A stretch of DNA of 64,000 bases, from contig JABDFR010000005.1 in the NCBI GenBank assembly GCA_013286465.1, positions 1 through 64,000 on the forward strand, given 5' to 3'. Source of the DNA: Acidobacteriota bacterium (GTDB taxonomy: Bacteria; Acidobacteriota; Terriglobia; Acidiferrales; UBA7541). The position numbers and the translations under genes were made by a program. A model generated the notes under the pieces. It saw nothing but the letters and a program-made list of their open reading frames with translations, was not told the origin of the DNA and did not search any database. This document shows positions 29,974 through 39,864 of the stretch, piece by piece (the stretch's first letter is position 1; each line of letters starts with the position of its first letter).

Positions 29974-30924
29974 ATGACAGCTCAGCGGAAGCTATCACAT
30001 GCAAAAGCAGACATCGCGTATCGCGAATTAGGGAAGACGGGAGAGAGAGTTTCATGTATCGGTCTTGGCGGGTATCACTTGGGATTGCCGCGAGTGGAGG
30101 AAGCGGATGCCATCAAGATTTTTCATGCAGCAGTGGATCGCGGGATCAATTTTTCCGATAACTCGTGGGATTACAACGAAGGAGAAAGCGAGCGGCGTGT
30201 CGGGAAGGCTTTGAAGGGCCGCCGGGATAAAGTTTTCGTGATGACCAAATTCGATGGGCGCACGCGGGAGTCGGCGCTGCAGCAATTGGATGAATCGCTT
30301 GAGCGGCTTGGGACCGATCATGTCGATTTGTGGCAGTTTCACGAAAATATTCGTTTGGAGGATCCCGACCGCTTTTTCGCCGAGGGCGGCGCTTGCGAAG
30401 CGATGCTGGAGGCGAAGAAATCCGGGAAGGTGCGCAACTTCGGCTTTACCGGACACAAAGATCCGAGCGTGCATCTGCGAATGCTGGAGTTGGCCGGGAA
30501 AAACAAATTCGAGTTCGATACTGTGCAGATGCCTTTGAACGTCATGGACGCGCACTTTCGCAGTTTTGGGAAAGAAGTTTTGCCGGTGCTGGTGAAGCGC
30601 GGAATTGGCGTGCTGGGAATGAAGCCGATGGGAGACGGAAACCTGCTCAAGAGCAAGAAAGTGAGCGCGCTCGAATGTCTGCACTACGCACTCAGCCTCC
30701 CGACTTCAGTGGTGATCACGGGAATCGACAGCCTGCGGATTCTGGAGCAAGCGTTCGAGGCCGTGAGAACGCTTTCTTCCGTAACTCAACGCGAACTCGC
30801 GGCAATATTGAAAAAGACCAAGTCGGCGGCTTCGAAAGGTGAGTTTGAGCCTTTCAAAACCACCGCGCAGTTCGATTCCACTGCCGCGCATCCCGAGTGG
30901 CTCGGTTCCAGCCAGCAGAATTAA
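29974..30924 (+). CDS. Aldo/keto reductase
   Basis: YRELGKTGERVSCIGLGGYHLG; GINFSDNSWDYNEGESERRVGKAL; LERLGTDHVDLWQFH. Confidence 0.88.
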   Translation: MTAQRKLSHAKADIAYRELGKTGERVSCIGLGGYHLGLPRVEEADAIKIFHAAVDRGINFSDNSWDYNEGESERRVGKALKGRRDKVFVMTKFDGRTRESALQQLDESLERLGTDHVDLWQFHENIRLEDPDRFFAEGGACEAMLEAKKSGKVRNFGFTGHKDPSVHLRMLELAGKNKFEFDTVQMPLNVMDAHFRSFGKEVLPVLVKRGIGVLGMKPMGDGNLLKSKKVSALECLHYALSLPTSVVITGIDSLRILEQAFEAVRTLSSVTQRELAAILKKTKSAASKGEFEPFKTTAQFDSTAAHPEWLGSSQQN

Positions 30925-30938
30925 TTTTCCGGAATAAT

Positions 30939-33900
30939 TCAGAATACTCTGTGAAGCCGCAGATCGATTCCGTAGCCGCCGTTTTGATCGCGGAGAACTG
31001 TGACGGAGACGCGCTTGTTGAGGTCGTAGCGCAGCTGGACCGTTTGACTCTGCGTCGACGTTACGTTTGTGCTGAAGGTGAGCAGCAAACTTCCTGTTAC
31101 GCGCTCTTGAACGGCGATTTGCGCGCCTGGATCTCCCTGGCTGTTGGTCGCCAGCGGATCAATCGTCAATTGCGAAATTCCGGTCAGATTTTCGAGTTTG
31201 CCTGTTACCTGCCCGCTTACGCCTTGCGCCAACACCGATTCGGCCCCCATGGCGGCAGATTGCGACGGCGCCGATGCGGCTTCGGCGGTGGTGTTGCCGA
31301 AAGCCAGCAGGTGGATGATGTCGGCGGAGGCGAGTGCGGGATCCGATGTGTAATTGATGCGCAGACGATCCACAGGGCCGGTCAAATTCAGCGTCACGTT
31401 GTATTGCTCGATCGTCGTGGTCATATAGATATTCATGACTGGATCGGTGCGAACGGGATTGGCAAATTCGATGGTGCCGTTCTGCACCTCGAAACGCTTG
31501 CTCAGGAAGAAAACTTCGCCACCATTCAGCGCGATGCGGCCGAGAATAACCGGTTGGGCAAGAGTCCCGGTGAGATTTAGGTTTGCGGTGCCGCCCATGC
31601 TTAGCTTGCTGCTTTTTAGGCTGATGTCTTCCGCGGATTGAATCGCGAGGCTTAACTTCATATTGCTTTCGAGCGGGGATTGCGGGGCGCCCGTGGAATC
31701 GTGCGAGAAATTGGCGGCGAAATTAGCGAGATCGAAGGCTTGCGTGAAGGAAAGGCTGTTCACGAGGACGCGGCCGGTGAGAGTGGAGTTGCTGGGGCTC
31801 CCTTGAAGATTCATTTGTCCGCTCAAAATCGAGCGGAGACCGGCGGGGTAACGAATGCGGACGGTTTGCGCGTTCAGGTGAAGATTGAAATTGGATTGGC
31901 GTGCGAGATCGATGAAGCCGGTTGCTGAAACAGTTCCGCCACCGGCGGTTCCGGAAAAATTCACGATGTCGGCGCGATTTCCGGAGAGATTGATTTTGGC
32001 GTTTAGTCCTTCGATTCCCACGGGGAGAGCCTGCGTGGTGAAAACTGCATTCTTGATTTCGAACTGACCCTGCATGTTTGGCTGCGAGGCGCTTCCCTCG
32101 CTGTGAATGTGAATCTCCATTTGTCCGGACGACCGAACATCCGGGGCGAATTGCTGGAGGACGGCTAAATCCACCGTGCCATCGGCTACGAGCGCGTAAG
32201 CGGCTCGGCTTTTCAGCGGGATCGTTCCGCCGAAAGTTAGATTTGTGCCGGTGCCTTGGATTTGCGAGGGCGCAATCGTCACGGTTCCGTTTCGATAGTC
32301 GGCGTGAAGCGGTCTCGAAAGTGCCAATTGAGCACTCGCATAGGTAATGTTCAGTGAGGGAATTTCTAGATGCGCTTCGATTTGCTCTGGAGTTTCGAGC
32401 GGGCCTTTGAGAGTGAGGTGAATTTCGGTTTGGCCGGCGAGCTTGGATGCCTGCGTGGGGAAAAAATTGGCGGCGATTGCGGCCACCGGAAGCGCGTGGA
32501 CGTCGAGAGTGGCTGTTGTGTACCAGTTGCCGGTTAGCGCGATGTCGCCTTTTGCTTCGACGGATCCTTGTTCGATGATGGAGTGCACGTCGATGTTGGC
32601 GTGCTGATTGGCGACGCTTAGCTTGGCGACGATATTGGAAATGGTGTGGCCTTGCGTTTGCAATTGCGGCGCGGTGAAACTTGCTTCGAGTTGCGGATTG
32701 CTGATCGTTCCGCTACCGGTCACCGAGACGTCCGCGGCGCCTTGAATGGCGGCTCGTTTTTGCAGCGTGTCGATTTTGTCGAGCTGGATCGCGCCGCTGT
32801 GGAGTTTCACGTCATATTGCTGCGTCGCCAGCCTGTAATTGCCTTCCGCCGAAATTATTCCTGCGGGGATTTGCAATTTCAGATTTGAGTGGATCGCGCC
32901 CGCGTGGGATTCGGCGTTCACTGCCAAACTCTCGATCTCTTCGTTCCATGCAGTGGCTTTCGTGAGCGTGATGGAGGTGGTGCCGTCGGGAGCGGCCCGT
33001 GTGCCTTTGACGGAGATTTTGCCCGACAGCGTGCCGCTGACCGGATAGTGTACGTGCGCAATTTCTTGCGCAGTGGCTGTGGGCATGTTGGCCACCGAGG
33101 CTTGCAGTTCGATCGGGCTGGTTGCTTCGAGCGACCAATCGTTCAGTCCGGCTTTGCCGCTGAAATTAATTTGTTCGTTGCCGGTGGCCTTGAGCGAGCC
33201 AGCTTGAATAATTAGTTCAGACGGATTGGCGTTCACGTTGAGCGCAAGCGATTGCCAGTGGCTTGCGTCAATAGCGAAATTCTGGGCGTTGAGCTTGCCT
33301 TGAATGTGGGGATCTTTTGCGGTGCCCGCGACATGCGCATTCAACGTTGCGCTGCCGGTGAGATCCGGAATTTTTGTGGCAGGGGACGACGGCTGCAACG
33401 CGCTTTGCAGCATGGTGGCCATCAAAGTTACTTCGCGCAGATCGGCGGTGCTGGCTTCGACGTCCAGCGCGGAATTGCCTCGACGACGGGAGCTCAGAGT
33501 CCCATTGATGATTAATTTCGTGTTGGATGTCTGTAGATGGGAATCTGTGAAGACGATTGTGTTCTTCGGAGCGTTGTAGTCGGCTTGCACGAAGCCGTTC
33601 ACCGGTATGCCTTGAGGCGTTACGGATTGCCCCTGGCTGGATATTGCCAGCCGCGCGCGGGCGACAATGTTGTCGATCGAGCCTACCCATGCTGCGCGCA
33701 CGTCGAGATCGGAAGTCCCTTCGAAGGGAATTTGCCGAACGTCGCGCGGAGCGAGAGCGCCGCTGGCTATCGCGAGAGATACGCCTTTTAAAGATGCATC
33801 GAGGCGCGACATCGAATTCGGAGCGCCCACATTTTGCATTTGCCAGTTGGCTCGAGCGCGTCCGCCGAGAATGTTTGCAGCCAGATTTTGCACTCGCAGC

Positions 33901-34904
33901 GTCGCGTCCTTCAGGTCGTAGCTGGCGCTTACTTGCGTGGCGTCAATGGATTGCTGATCAGTGCGCACTTTGAGCTTGCCGCTGCTTGCCTGGCCTTGCA
34001 GGTTCAGTGTTGCAAGGAAGGAGCGCTGCTGATTCGGTTGATAGCCGAGTTTGCCGCTTAGCGCGACATTCCCAATCGGCAGCGACGACAAACGCAGCGC
34101 TTTTGCCAACTCGCCAGTTTCGATATTTCCTTCGTAGGTGCCGTCGATATTTGGGTTCGCGTAATCGCTCATCTGAGCTTTTACGGCAATTCGCGATCCT
34201 GCGGTCGTGATTTGCAGCGGAGTGAGCGAGAGGCCTGCACGTGTGGCTGTAAATTGGAGTTGCAATGCATGCTCGATGGCCTTGAATTGCGCGCCAGAGA
34301 TGCGGCCATTTTCGTAGGAGAGCGATCCCTTATATTCGGCGGCGAGGTGGCTATAGGCGGCGTCGAATTTCAGGCCTTGCAGATCGGCGTCGAGAGGAAT
34401 TTGAGCGTCGTTGTAGTCCAGTTCGCCGGAGCGAATCGCGAGCTCCCCGATCTCAAGATCGAATATCGCGCTGGGTCCATTGCTCCTGGGCCCGCTGGTT
34501 GGAGTTGGCAAATTGCTGCGGCCCTGGGAATCGATTCGCAGATGAACGACGGGCCGGTCGAGCGCCAACTTCCTAAGCTCGAATTTTCCATGCAACAGCG
34601 GGGCGAATCGCAGGCCGACTTCCAGACGAGATGCGCGCGCAAGGACCCCCTCGTTTGCATCCGGCGCTTCGCTGCCATGAACCACAATATTATTCAGATC
34701 GACGCCAAGGTGCGTCCAATGGGTTTCGATTGATTCGATGTCAACGCGCACGCCGGCGCGCGCGAGGGCTTGTCGGCTGATTTCTGTACGCAGGTAGTTT
34801 CGGAACGCGGCAGTGTTCGCCACTACGAGACAGATGAGAATCAGGCAAACGATCAGCGATGTGATGCCGATTAGAATATTTCGGAGAATGCGTTTCTTGC
34901 TCAA
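30939..34904 (-). CDS. tamB: Translocation/assembly module TamB-like protein (DUF490 C-terminus)
   Basis: 1321 aa, N-terminal TM anchor, long repetitive beta-rich region, C-terminal GEVFFLSKRFEVQNGTIEFANPVRTDPVMNIYMTTTIEQYNVTLNLTGPVDRLRINYTSDPALASADIIHLLAFG. Confidence 0.85.
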   Translation of the reverse strand: MSKKRILRNILIGITSLIVCLILICLVVANTAAFRNYLRTEISRQALARAGVRVDIESIETHWTHLGVDLNNIVVHGSEAPDANEGVLARASRLEVGLRFAPLLHGKFELRKLALDRPVVHLRIDSQGRSNLPTPTSGPRSNGPSAIFDLEIGELAIRSGELDYNDAQIPLDADLQGLKFDAAYSHLAAEYKGSLSYENGRISGAQFKAIEHALQLQFTATRAGLSLTPLQITTAGSRIAVKAQMSDYANPNIDGTYEGNIETGELAKALRLSSLPIGNVALSGKLGYQPNQQRSFLATLNLQGQASSGKLKVRTDQQSIDATQVSASYDLKDATLRVQNLAANILGGRARANWQMQNVGAPNSMSRLDASLKGVSLAIASGALAPRDVRQIPFEGTSDLDVRAAWVGSIDNIVARARLAISSQGQSVTPQGIPVNGFVQADYNAPKNTIVFTDSHLQTSNTKLIINGTLSSRRRGNSALDVEASTADLREVTLMATMLQSALQPSSPATKIPDLTGSATLNAHVAGTAKDPHIQGKLNAQNFAIDASHWQSLALNVNANPSELIIQAGSLKATGNEQINFSGKAGLNDWSLEATSPIELQASVANMPTATAQEIAHVHYPVSGTLSGKISVKGTRAAPDGTTSITLTKATAWNEEIESLAVNAESHAGAIHSNLKLQIPAGIISAEGNYRLATQQYDVKLHSGAIQLDKIDTLQKRAAIQGAADVSVTGSGTISNPQLEASFTAPQLQTQGHTISNIVAKLSVANQHANIDVHSIIEQGSVEAKGDIALTGNWYTTATLDVHALPVAAIAANFFPTQASKLAGQTEIHLTLKGPLETPEQIEAHLEIPSLNITYASAQLALSRPLHADYRNGTVTIAPSQIQGTGTNLTFGGTIPLKSRAAYALVADGTVDLAVLQQFAPDVRSSGQMEIHIHSEGSASQPNMQGQFEIKNAVFTTQALPVGIEGLNAKINLSGNRADIVNFSGTAGGGTVSATGFIDLARQSNFNLHLNAQTVRIRYPAGLRSILSGQMNLQGSPSNSTLTGRVLVNSLSFTQAFDLANFAANFSHDSTGAPQSPLESNMKLSLAIQSAEDISLKSSKLSMGGTANLNLTGTLAQPVILGRIALNGGEVFFLSKRFEVQNGTIEFANPVRTDPVMNIYMTTTIEQYNVTLNLTGPVDRLRINYTSDPALASADIIHLLAFGNTTAEAASAPSQSAAMGAESVLAQGVSGQVTGKLENLTGISQLTIDPLATNSQGDPGAQIAVQERVTGSLLLTFSTNVTSTQSQTVQLRYDLNKRVSVTVLRDQNGGYGIDLRLHRVF

Positions 34905-34923
34905 TTCTCACCGCCGCTGGGAA

Positions 34924-37884
34924 TCAAAACGATTGCCCCAATGTTACGAAATATTGCGCCGAGTTCACTCCTGGCACATTTGTGATTCGGTAGCCTACGT
35001 CGAATCTTACTGGCCCGACGGGCGTTTGATAGCGCAGGCCGATGCCGACGGAGTGCGTGAAATCATTGGTGAACTGACGGAAATTAATATTGCTGTAAAC
35101 GTTGCCACCATCGTAGAAAATCGCGCCGCCGAGTCCTTGCTTGAGAGGAATCGGAAAGCGCGCTTCGGAATTCACGATGAAGAGCATATTTCCGCCGACC
35201 GGCACGGCTATGAGCACGCACGTCACGGGATTTGTCGGGTCGGTGCAGACGGCTACCGGCCGCTGAGGTCCCGCGCCATTGATCGGAAATCCGCGGAGCG
35301 AGTCGGCGCCGCCGGAGAAAAAGCGCTCGCTGAGCGGAACATCGCTGTTTCCGAAAGGCTCGGCGAGGCCGAGACGGAGATTGGTGGCCCAGACGAGCCA
35401 CGGCCTCACCGGTACATAAAAAGAAGTTTGCCCGAGAAAGCGCACGAAATTGGCGCTGGCACCCAGTGCTTTTGATGTGACGCTGAAATCAATGGTCTGA
35501 TAAACGCCTTTATGCGCATCGAGCGGCTTGTCGCGCGTATCGCGAATATATTGTCCGTCAAAGGTCGAGAGGCGGACATGTTGGTCTTGCGGGAGCACCA
35601 GGCCGGGAATCAGAATGTTGTAGAGGTCGGTGCGTTGAAAGGTGTAGCGCGCTACGAAGCGCTTGGTGTGCTTAGCGTTCAGCGCTTTTTCCGCCTGAAT
35701 GGACGCGCGGCCGAGATCCGCGGTGTAGATCGGATTTTCTGTGGTGCGTTCGCCAGAAACGCTCAGTAGCGCGCTCCATGAGGAACCGTTGAAATGCGGG
35801 TCGGCATAGGTGAAGAAGACGCGCTGATCGAGGCGCGAAAGCACGGTGCCGATCGTGGCGGTTTCCGCCTGGCCACGCAGATTGTGGCGCGAGAAATCGA
35901 AAAGAAACCGCGGGCCGACATAACTTTTTTGGCTCACTGTAAATTTATTGCCGAGGCTGACGGGCGGAATGCCAGGAACGGCGACCGTGTTCACTGGCAG
36001 GTTTCCGTCTCTGGGAATAATTTCGATACCGCCTCCGATGTCCATTGAATTAAATGGCGCTTCGTGGACTTTGATGAGCACTTCCTCTTGGGTTTGATCC
36101 ACAATCGGGCGCAAAGGCTTTATGCTGGCCCAATCGAAAATGCCCAGGCCGTAAAGATCGCTTTCGGACTGCAAGAACTTGCCTTCGCTTAGCGGCCGCC
36201 CCGGCTGGATCCCGCTGGCGATTTTTCGAACAAACTTAGGCTTGGTGTGATTCGCGCCGAGTAGAACTACTTCGGAAATATTTGCGCCGGGACCTTCCTC
36301 AATCGTGTAAATAACATTTACTTTGTGTGGATCGTCGGGAGTTGGGCTGGCGGCCGAGCGGACGTTGGCATTCAGGTACCCGAGATCGAGATAAGTCGCC
36401 AGCAGGCGGTTGCGGTCGGCCTCGAGAAGCTTTGGCGAAAAAATCTGACCGGGCTTCAGGCGCAGAGCGCGCTTTTTGGAAAGAGCGGCTTCCGATTGCG
36501 TTGTGTTTCCTACGATCTCTAAGGAGGCGACGCGATCTTGAGCGCCTTCCTTGATCAAAAAGGTGACGTCCACCTCGGGCTTAAAATCTTCCACTTTGGG
36601 TTCGATCGCGACGCTTTGGAATCCCTGGTCCTTATATAGCTGCGTCAGCGCCGCGACACTATTCTTCACTAATTGCTCGCTGTAACTTCCATTCGAGAAA
36701 AGGAAAGCTTTTTTCAGAAGGACGTGCGATTTGAGCTCGCGGTCGGAAATATTTTGATTGCCGTCAAAATAGATGCCTTTGAGCTGATGTTTCGCGCCGA
36801 GACTGACTTCATAAACTACGCTCACCACATCGCCTTGCTTGTCCATGCGTGAGTCGGCAGTGGCGTCGAAATAGCCTTTCTTTTGAAAATAAGCTTTCAG
36901 ATTCGATTCGCCTTCGTCGACGAGATCTTGATCGACGGCATCTTCCTCATAGATGGGAATGAGTTTCTGCAAATTTCGTCGGGAGAGCTTTGCGCCTGCC
37001 ACCCGGACGGAAACTTTTGGCCCGGGAGTGACGGCGAGCGTGACATCCACGGTATTAGAGGCCGCGTCGTATTGCGGTGGATTCAGCCGGATGGCTGGAG
37101 CAAGTTGATCCTGCTTTCGCAAATACTTGCGGACATATTGGATCGATTTGGTGACACGCGGCTCGGAATAATACTGACCGGGCTTGAGAGAGACGCGCTT
37201 GAGCTTCGCCCATAAGCCGCGCAGAGCGGATTGCACGTCGGCGGTCTGCTGCTCCGTGAGACCTTTGAATTCGAGAGTGCGAATTTTCGCCTGCCGTTTG
37301 AGCTGGCAGCGAAAAATCAGATTGACGATGCGATGATTTTCGTCGCGACGGGCTTCCGGCGTGACTTCAGCCGCATAAAATCCACGGGAATGTAAGTATT
37401 CGAGCAGGCCCTTCTGGCCTTGCGCCGCCAGTTCCGGGACGTAGGGCGATTGTTCGGGAATATTTACAGCTTGGAGCAGTTCGGTGTAGGGAAAGCGAGT
37501 TCCGGTTCCTTGAAAATCGATCATGCCGACGTAATCCGCCGGCTGAAGAATAAAAAGGACGCGAAGGCCGTCCTGTTCGGGCTCGAGGCTGACTTGCACT
37601 TGCGTGAAGAGCTTCGTTTGCTGAAGGGCCTCGACACTTTCGTGCATGGCCTCGGCTGAAAAAGGTTTTCCTGCCTGCTGCTGAATTAGGCGGCGCAGAT
37701 CCTGAACATTTACGTCCGGTCGAACAGCAATTTCAACACTCGAAACCTGTTGCCCTTCGAAACCTGCAGTGGCCGGTTGCGTTTGCTGCGCCCCGAGCGG
37801 CGCGCTGATGAATAGGAAAACGAGCAGAAGCGCGAGCGCGGCCAAACACGATCGAGCGCAGATTGAGTTCCGCAGCGACCTCAC
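34924..37884 (-). CDS. BamA/TamA-family outer-membrane assembly protein (POTRA repeats and surface-antigen barrel)
   Basis: Multiple POTRA-like repeats; C-terminal FFSGGADSLRGFPINGAGP, GLGGAIFYDGGNVYSN, SVGIGLRYQTPVGPVRFDVGYRI, terminal F. Confidence 0.88.
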   Translation of the reverse strand: MRSLRNSICARSCLAALALLLVFLFISAPLGAQQTQPATAGFEGQQVSSVEIAVRPDVNVQDLRRLIQQQAGKPFSAEAMHESVEALQQTKLFTQVQVSLEPEQDGLRVLFILQPADYVGMIDFQGTGTRFPYTELLQAVNIPEQSPYVPELAAQGQKGLLEYLHSRGFYAAEVTPEARRDENHRIVNLIFRCQLKRQAKIRTLEFKGLTEQQTADVQSALRGLWAKLKRVSLKPGQYYSEPRVTKSIQYVRKYLRKQDQLAPAIRLNPPQYDAASNTVDVTLAVTPGPKVSVRVAGAKLSRRNLQKLIPIYEEDAVDQDLVDEGESNLKAYFQKKGYFDATADSRMDKQGDVVSVVYEVSLGAKHQLKGIYFDGNQNISDRELKSHVLLKKAFLFSNGSYSEQLVKNSVAALTQLYKDQGFQSVAIEPKVEDFKPEVDVTFLIKEGAQDRVASLEIVGNTTQSEAALSKKRALRLKPGQIFSPKLLEADRNRLLATYLDLGYLNANVRSAASPTPDDPHKVNVIYTIEEGPGANISEVVLLGANHTKPKFVRKIASGIQPGRPLSEGKFLQSESDLYGLGIFDWASIKPLRPIVDQTQEEVLIKVHEAPFNSMDIGGGIEIIPRDGNLPVNTVAVPGIPPVSLGNKFTVSQKSYVGPRFLFDFSRHNLRGQAETATIGTVLSRLDQRVFFTYADPHFNGSSWSALLSVSGERTTENPIYTADLGRASIQAEKALNAKHTKRFVARYTFQRTDLYNILIPGLVLPQDQHVRLSTFDGQYIRDTRDKPLDAHKGVYQTIDFSVTSKALGASANFVRFLGQTSFYVPVRPWLVWATNLRLGLAEPFGNSDVPLSERFFSGGADSLRGFPINGAGPQRPVAVCTDPTNPVTCVLIAVPVGGNMLFIVNSEARFPIPLKQGLGGAIFYDGGNVYSNINFRQFTNDFTHSVGIGLRYQTPVGPVRFDVGYRITNVPGVNSAQYFVTLGQSF

Positions 37885-38738
37885 TGCGGCCTCATTTCGC
37901 TGGCGAGCATTTCGATCGCCCGATCGGTTTCAGCACCGATGAGCAGGATTACGTTGGCGGTATAAATCCACAGCATCAAAACAATGAAGCCGCCCAGCGT
38001 TCCATAAACTCGCGGGTAAGCGGTGAAATGGCGGAAGTAGAGATTGAAGCCGGCCGAGGACGCGACGAGCGTCAGCACAACGAACGCAGTGCCGGGAGTG
38101 AGCCAACGCCAGCGTCGCCGCGCATCAGGCAGCACGAAATTTATCAAATCAACGGCGAGGCATAACACGACCAGCGTAAATATCCAGCGGCAAAATTCCC
38201 ACGCGGGCCGCGACGGAATCCATCGACCGAATTCGTGCGCCGACCATTCATATCCCCAGTGCCCGAACGCCGCGAGACCGAAACAGCCCAGCGCAAAAGC
38301 CATAGACAGCAGAGCGACGGACGCGGCCATCACATGCTTGCGCCAGAAAGAACGCGAATCGTGGCCGGAATAAACGACGCTCAACGATTCCATGAGGCTG
38401 ACGAAACCGGACGAAGCACTCCACAGCGCCGTGATCAACCCGAAAGAGAAAAACCCGGTGGAATAATCGACCAGGCCGAGAATGGTCGAAAAAACCAGAT
38501 GCTGCGAATCGACGGGAAGATAGGTGACGATCCAAGTGGCAAACGGTTTCCAAAGCAGCGTGGACGGCAGCCAACCCACTAACATGGCCAGCACCAGGCA
38601 AAATGGAAGGAACGAGAGCGAAAAGAAAAAGGAAATTTCCGCCGCCAAATCGAAGCAGTTGTCGGACTGAATCCGTTGCCAGATCCGGCCGAGAATATCG
38701 GATGGCGAATGTGTGAGCGTCAAGCGAAGAGTGCCCAT
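37881..38738 (-). CDS. YihY/BrkB-family inner-membrane protein
   Basis: FFSLSFLPFCLVLAMLVGWLP; GLITALWSASSGFVSLMESLSVVY; multiple TM; 4-bp overlap with the TamA-like gene. Confidence 0.85.
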   Translation of the reverse strand: MGTLRLTLTHSPSDILGRIWQRIQSDNCFDLAAEISFFFSLSFLPFCLVLAMLVGWLPSTLLWKPFATWIVTYLPVDSQHLVFSTILGLVDYSTGFFSFGLITALWSASSGFVSLMESLSVVYSGHDSRSFWRKHVMAASVALLSMAFALGCFGLAAFGHWGYEWSAHEFGRWIPSRPAWEFCRWIFTLVVLCLAVDLINFVLPDARRRWRWLTPGTAFVVLTLVASSAGFNLYFRHFTAYPRVYGTLGGFIVLMLWIYTANVILLIGAETDRAIEMLASEMRPQ

Positions 38739-38949
38739 TTTTTATGAATTAGCGAGCAGCCGGCCTAGCGGATTGCGCGCGACGCGGGCCGGAGAGGGCG
38801 CTCGCCAATCTGTGAAAAGCCGTCTGGGCGAACCGTCGTTTGCGCGAGGGCTCGGAACCGAAATAGAAATTAGTTTCGCCGAACCCAGTATGACAGGTAA
38901 TCAGGTGTCTCTGGTATGGCGTCGAGGGCGGAACTTTTGCCGCGGCATA

Positions 38950-39765
38950 TCATCCCGTCTTCCTCAGTTTCCTGGGCTTGGACGAGGCTCCCGATTTTTT
39001 CTCGGCGGCCAGGCTCTTTTTCAGCGCCGACATCAGATCGATGACCGGCGCGAGCTGCCGGGCTTTTTCCGTTTTCGGAGCGGGCTTGCCTTTGCGCTTG
39101 CTGGCAATCAGTTCTTCCACTCGTTTTGAATATTCATCGTGAAATTGCTCGGGGCGGAATGGTTTCAGCAGGGATTTCGCGAATTGCTCGGCCAGGCCGA
39201 TCTCCTGTTTCTTTAAATTCGTAACCTTGGTTTTGCCGTAGCCCTGTGCTTCGCGGATTTCGTTGGGATAATAAATTGTGTGCAGGATCAGACCGTTTTG
39301 ATAGGACCGCACGATTACCGTGCGCTCGCGTTGGTGCAGGGTGAGTTTGGCGATTGCCGCGAGGTTCATGTCTTCCATCGCTTTGAGAAGCAGCGCGTAG
39401 GCGCGTTGCCCGGCCTCTTCCGGCACCGAGAAATAGGAAGTTTCGAAATAAATGGGATCGACTTCGGCGAGCTTTACGAATTGAAGGATTTCCATGGCCG
39501 TCGAGGAATGCGGTTGCAGTTCTTTCAGCTCGGCCGGCTCGACGAGGACATACTTGTCTTTCTCGACTTCGTAGCCCAGTGCGATCTCATCGCGCGAGAC
39601 TACTTCTTCATCGTAGGGGCAATAGAGCTGCTGATGCACACGATGGCCGCATTTTCGATGGATTTCGTGAAATGCGATGTGAGAGTAGCGTGCGGCAGGG
39701 AATAAACGAATCGGCACGGATATCAGGCCGAACGAAATATAACCTTTCCAAGCGCTGTTTGGCAT
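38950..39765 (-). CDS. ku: Prokaryotic Ku (non-homologous end joining)
   Basis: MPNSAWKGYISFGLISVPIRLFPAARY; ALGYEVEKDKYVLVEPAELKEL; YFSVPEEAGQRAYALLLKAM; LTLHQRERTVIVR. Confidence 0.93.
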   Translation of the reverse strand: MPNSAWKGYISFGLISVPIRLFPAARYSHIAFHEIHRKCGHRVHQQLYCPYDEEVVSRDEIALGYEVEKDKYVLVEPAELKELQPHSSTAMEILQFVKLAEVDPIYFETSYFSVPEEAGQRAYALLLKAMEDMNLAAIAKLTLHQRERTVIVRSYQNGLILHTIYYPNEIREAQGYGKTKVTNLKKQEIGLAEQFAKSLLKPFRPEQFHDEYSKRVEELIASKRKGKPAPKTEKARQLAPVIDLMSALKKSLAAEKKSGASSKPRKLRKTG

Positions 39766-39825
39766 GTTTGCCTCCACGTTGCGGTGAATGATTGCCAAAA
39801 AAATGGCCGCGTGCCATTTGATGCT

Positions 39826-39857
39826 TAAGATGCTGGGCTGAAGCCCACCGCTACGAA
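39826..39857. repeat. 32-nt dispersed repeat copy 2
   Basis: Exact match to 11779-11810. Confidence 0.9.
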
Positions 39858-39864
39858 AGTTTCT

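Noticed and set aside
38950-39765. Ku as part of a phage-defence island
   Set aside because: No nuclease, helicase, toxin-antitoxin or other defence gene is adjacent; neighbours are housekeeping or metabolic genes.
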